A stretch of DNA of 64,000 nucleotides. Source: Bacillus sp. HNG (lineage in GTDB: Bacteria > Bacillota > Bacilli > Bacillales > Bacillaceae_L). The DNA is taken from contig NZ_QUQV01000009.1 in assembly GCF_003400205.1 (NCBI RefSeq), forward strand, positions 120,321 to 184,320, read 5' to 3'. The translations under genes and the position numbers were made by a program. Shown here one piece after another: positions 62,553 through 64,000 of the stretch. A model generated the notes under the pieces. It worked only from the letters and a program-made list of their open reading frames with translations, did not search any database and was not told the origin of the DNA. Every line of letters starts with the position of its first letter. Position 1 is the stretch's first letter.

Positions 62553-62802
62553 ATAGTCTAATTCACCTTGTCTTTTTACGGGAATTATACCATATTTATA
62601 CTATATTTACTAAACCACTCATTTTAAGGGGGGCAATGCTTATCTTTAATTTAGAAACTTTTAATTGACCTTCTACATTCTGGAATTAATACGAAAAAAG
62701 GCGTTATCCTTGTTCAAGATAAGCGCGTCATTTAAATTAAATTTGGCATAATAATAATTTACTCGAATCTTCATATCAGGAGAAACCCTATCAAACCAAA
62801 TA

Positions 62803-63102
62803 TCAATAATCTCTTATTGCGTAAGTATTGTTCCAATGCATTTCATCAATATCAATCTCACCTTGCATATCTAATGATTTAACTTCATCATACTGTTTCA
62901 ATTTAGCTAGACTTTGTTCGCGATCCAATGCCTCAAACTCATACCATAAATAAAAACGAATTAATAAAAACTCATTTTTAAAGTGCCTATTCAGAACACT
63001 AAATACATGGTTAAAAACTTCCATTACTGTTTTATCTCTATTTTTAATCGTTTCTGTTAAGAGTGTATATGTTTGTATTGACGTCAGCTGAAAGTTCTTC
63101 AT
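62803..63102 (-). CDS. Hypothetical protein, possibly 5'-truncated by a transposon
   Basis: The 99-residue frame starts 3 bp from the 38-bp Tn3-type inverted repeat. It is helical and charged (ENFNHVFSVLNRHF-like region NHVFSVLNRHFKNEF, then YEFEALDREQSLAKLKQ), with no membrane segment or known motif. No ribosome binding site is clear, so this may be the C-terminal part of a longer gene cut by insertion of the Tn3-type element. Confidence 0.5.
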   Translation of the reverse strand: MKNFQLTSIQTYTLLTETIKNRDKTVMEVFNHVFSVLNRHFKNEFLLIRFYLWYEFEALDREQSLAKLKQYDEVKSLDMQGEIDIDEMHWNNTYAIRDY

Positions 63103-63105
63103 ATA

Positions 63106-63143
63106 GGGGTACCGTCAGGAAAATGCGGATTTACAACGCTAAG
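63106..63143. mobile_element. Tn3-family terminal inverted repeat (38 bp)
   Basis: It starts GGGGTACCGTCAGGAAAATG and ends GCTAAG. From memory this differs from the Tn1546 end by about one base. The transposase 3' end lies 37 bp inside, as is usual. The partner repeat is not in the window. Confidence 0.85.
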
Positions 63144-63179
63144 CCCATTTTCAAGACAATTCCCCCGTTTTTAACAACG

Positions 63180-63921
63180 TTAAGAAAGTTTTAGTGGTCT
63201 TAAAGAATCTAAGGATACCACTTTCTCGGAATTAAAATGGTATTCTCCTAGTAAATTAATAAGTTCCCAGCCTAAAGGTGACATATGATGCAATAAATCT
63301 TCATTGAAACTACCTTTCCGTTTTTGATATTCGACTGCTTTTGTTAGATGTAAAGTATTCCAGATACTGATGGCATTGATAATTATGTTTAAGGCACTGG
63401 CTCTTTGTAATTGATGCTGTATGGTCCGTTCTCGAAGCTCTCCTTGCTTTCCGAAGAAAATAGCTCTTGCCAGTCCATTCATGGCTTCTCCTTTATTTAA
63501 TCCTTTTTGTATCTTTCTTCTTAAAGATTCGTCCGAAATATAATTTAGAATAAAGATTGTCTTTTCTATTCGGCCCATTTCGCGTAAGGCTGTAGCTAAG
63601 CTGTTTTGTCTTGAATAAGAACCTAATTTCCCCATAATAAGGGATGCTGAAACTGTTCCCTCTCTTATAGAATGAGCCAGTCGCAAAACATCCTCATAAT
63701 TTTCTTTAATGACCTTTGTATTTATTTGCCCACGTAAAATGGCTTCTAATTTGGGATATTCACTTTCCTTATCTATTGTAAATAATTTTGAGTCCGATAA
63801 ATCTCTTATTCTTGGAGCAAATTTAAATCCTAATAAATGAGTCAATCCGAAGATTTGGTCTGTGTAACCGGCTTTAATTGTACTAGTATTAGAAGTAGTT
63901 ATTAACGTATCTTGCGATAGT
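63180..63921 (-). pseudogene. tnpA: Tn3-family transposase, C-terminal fragment
   Basis: About 245 residues remain open, from a TAG near 63921 to the stop at 63180. They contain GYTDQIFGLTHLLGFKFAPRIRDL (read across 63820-63880) and EMGRIEKTIFILNYISDESLRRKIQKGLNKGEA, then LINLLGEYHF near the end. These are the distal part of the DDE domain of Tn3-type transposases; the N-terminal 700 or so residues are absent. A perfect inverted repeat GAAGTAGTTA/TAACTACTTC (63892-63930) sits at the break. The element is truncated and inactive here. Confidence 0.9.
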
Positions 63922-64000
63922 AACTACTTCTTTTATATTTCATTAAAGAATTATTATTTGTACTATTAAATTTATGAATATATAGTATCTTACGAATTAG

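Overview
The window looks like a chromosomal segment of a low-GC Gram-positive rod of the Bacillaceae (Bacillus sensu lato). Supporting signs are Crh, the CggR-controlled glycolytic operon, the secG–carboxylesterase–rnr–smpB–ssrA order, QoxABCD, ChdC, a LicT/RAT system, strong AGGAGG-type ribosome binding sites and frequent TTG/GTG starts.

1–20 kb is conserved backbone. It holds the 3' end of whiA, crh, clpP (CtsR-type operator over its promoter), tRNA-Arg(CCG), sigL, a small glutaredoxin-like gene, then cggR-gapA-pgk-tpiA-gpmI-eno with an intact CggR operator. After that come secG, carboxylesterase, rnr, an inserted block (ldh, FNT channel, HIT protein, PP2C-like protein), smpB and ssrA. The tmRNA gene is interrupted in its T-loop by a group I intron of about 279 nt. 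Several intergenic gaps carry repeats: a hairpin element after pgk, a 20–21-bp periodic repeat after eno, and a 51–52-bp hairpin repeat before secG.

20–55 kb is accessory metabolism with decayed genes. It contains dapA, Sco, two LysR regulators next to sufS-serC and aroA, a deleted hisC remnant, chdC, a PAP2 lipoprotein, a zinc alcohol dehydrogenase, a LicT/beta-glucoside PTS/GH1 operon, a P-loop kinase with an ECF S component, an acyl-CoA dehydrogenase-like protein and qoxABCD. A MocR regulator is followed by hisC–aminotransferase–PLP decarboxylase–deoC–nitrilase–ctaG, then an alanine symporter. Seven promoters between 21 and 47 kb carry the same composite site: two GTGGATG-type direct repeats exactly 24 bp apart, usually about 29–32 bp before a TATGAT/TATAAT -10. 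The MocR protein encoded inside the region is the natural candidate regulator. Three palindromes of Rex/Fnr type lie near two of these promoters and upstream of qoxA. This putative regulon, tying PLP enzymes and vitamin-type uptake to respiratory genes, is the most novel metabolic signal here.

55–64 kb looks like a defence or mobile island. It has an uncharacterised 401-aa protein with an overlapping 47-aa hydrophobic ORF, a decayed MmgE/PrpD gene, and a TIR–caspase pair resembling type IV Thoeris. Next are a DUF6338-like membrane protein, two tiny related ORFs sharing a DGxKVSPPP ending, and a STAND/archaeal-type ATPase. At the right edge is a truncated Tn3-family transposase with a 38-bp terminal inverted repeat very like that of Tn1546. 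No CRISPR array, rRNA or integrase gene was seen.
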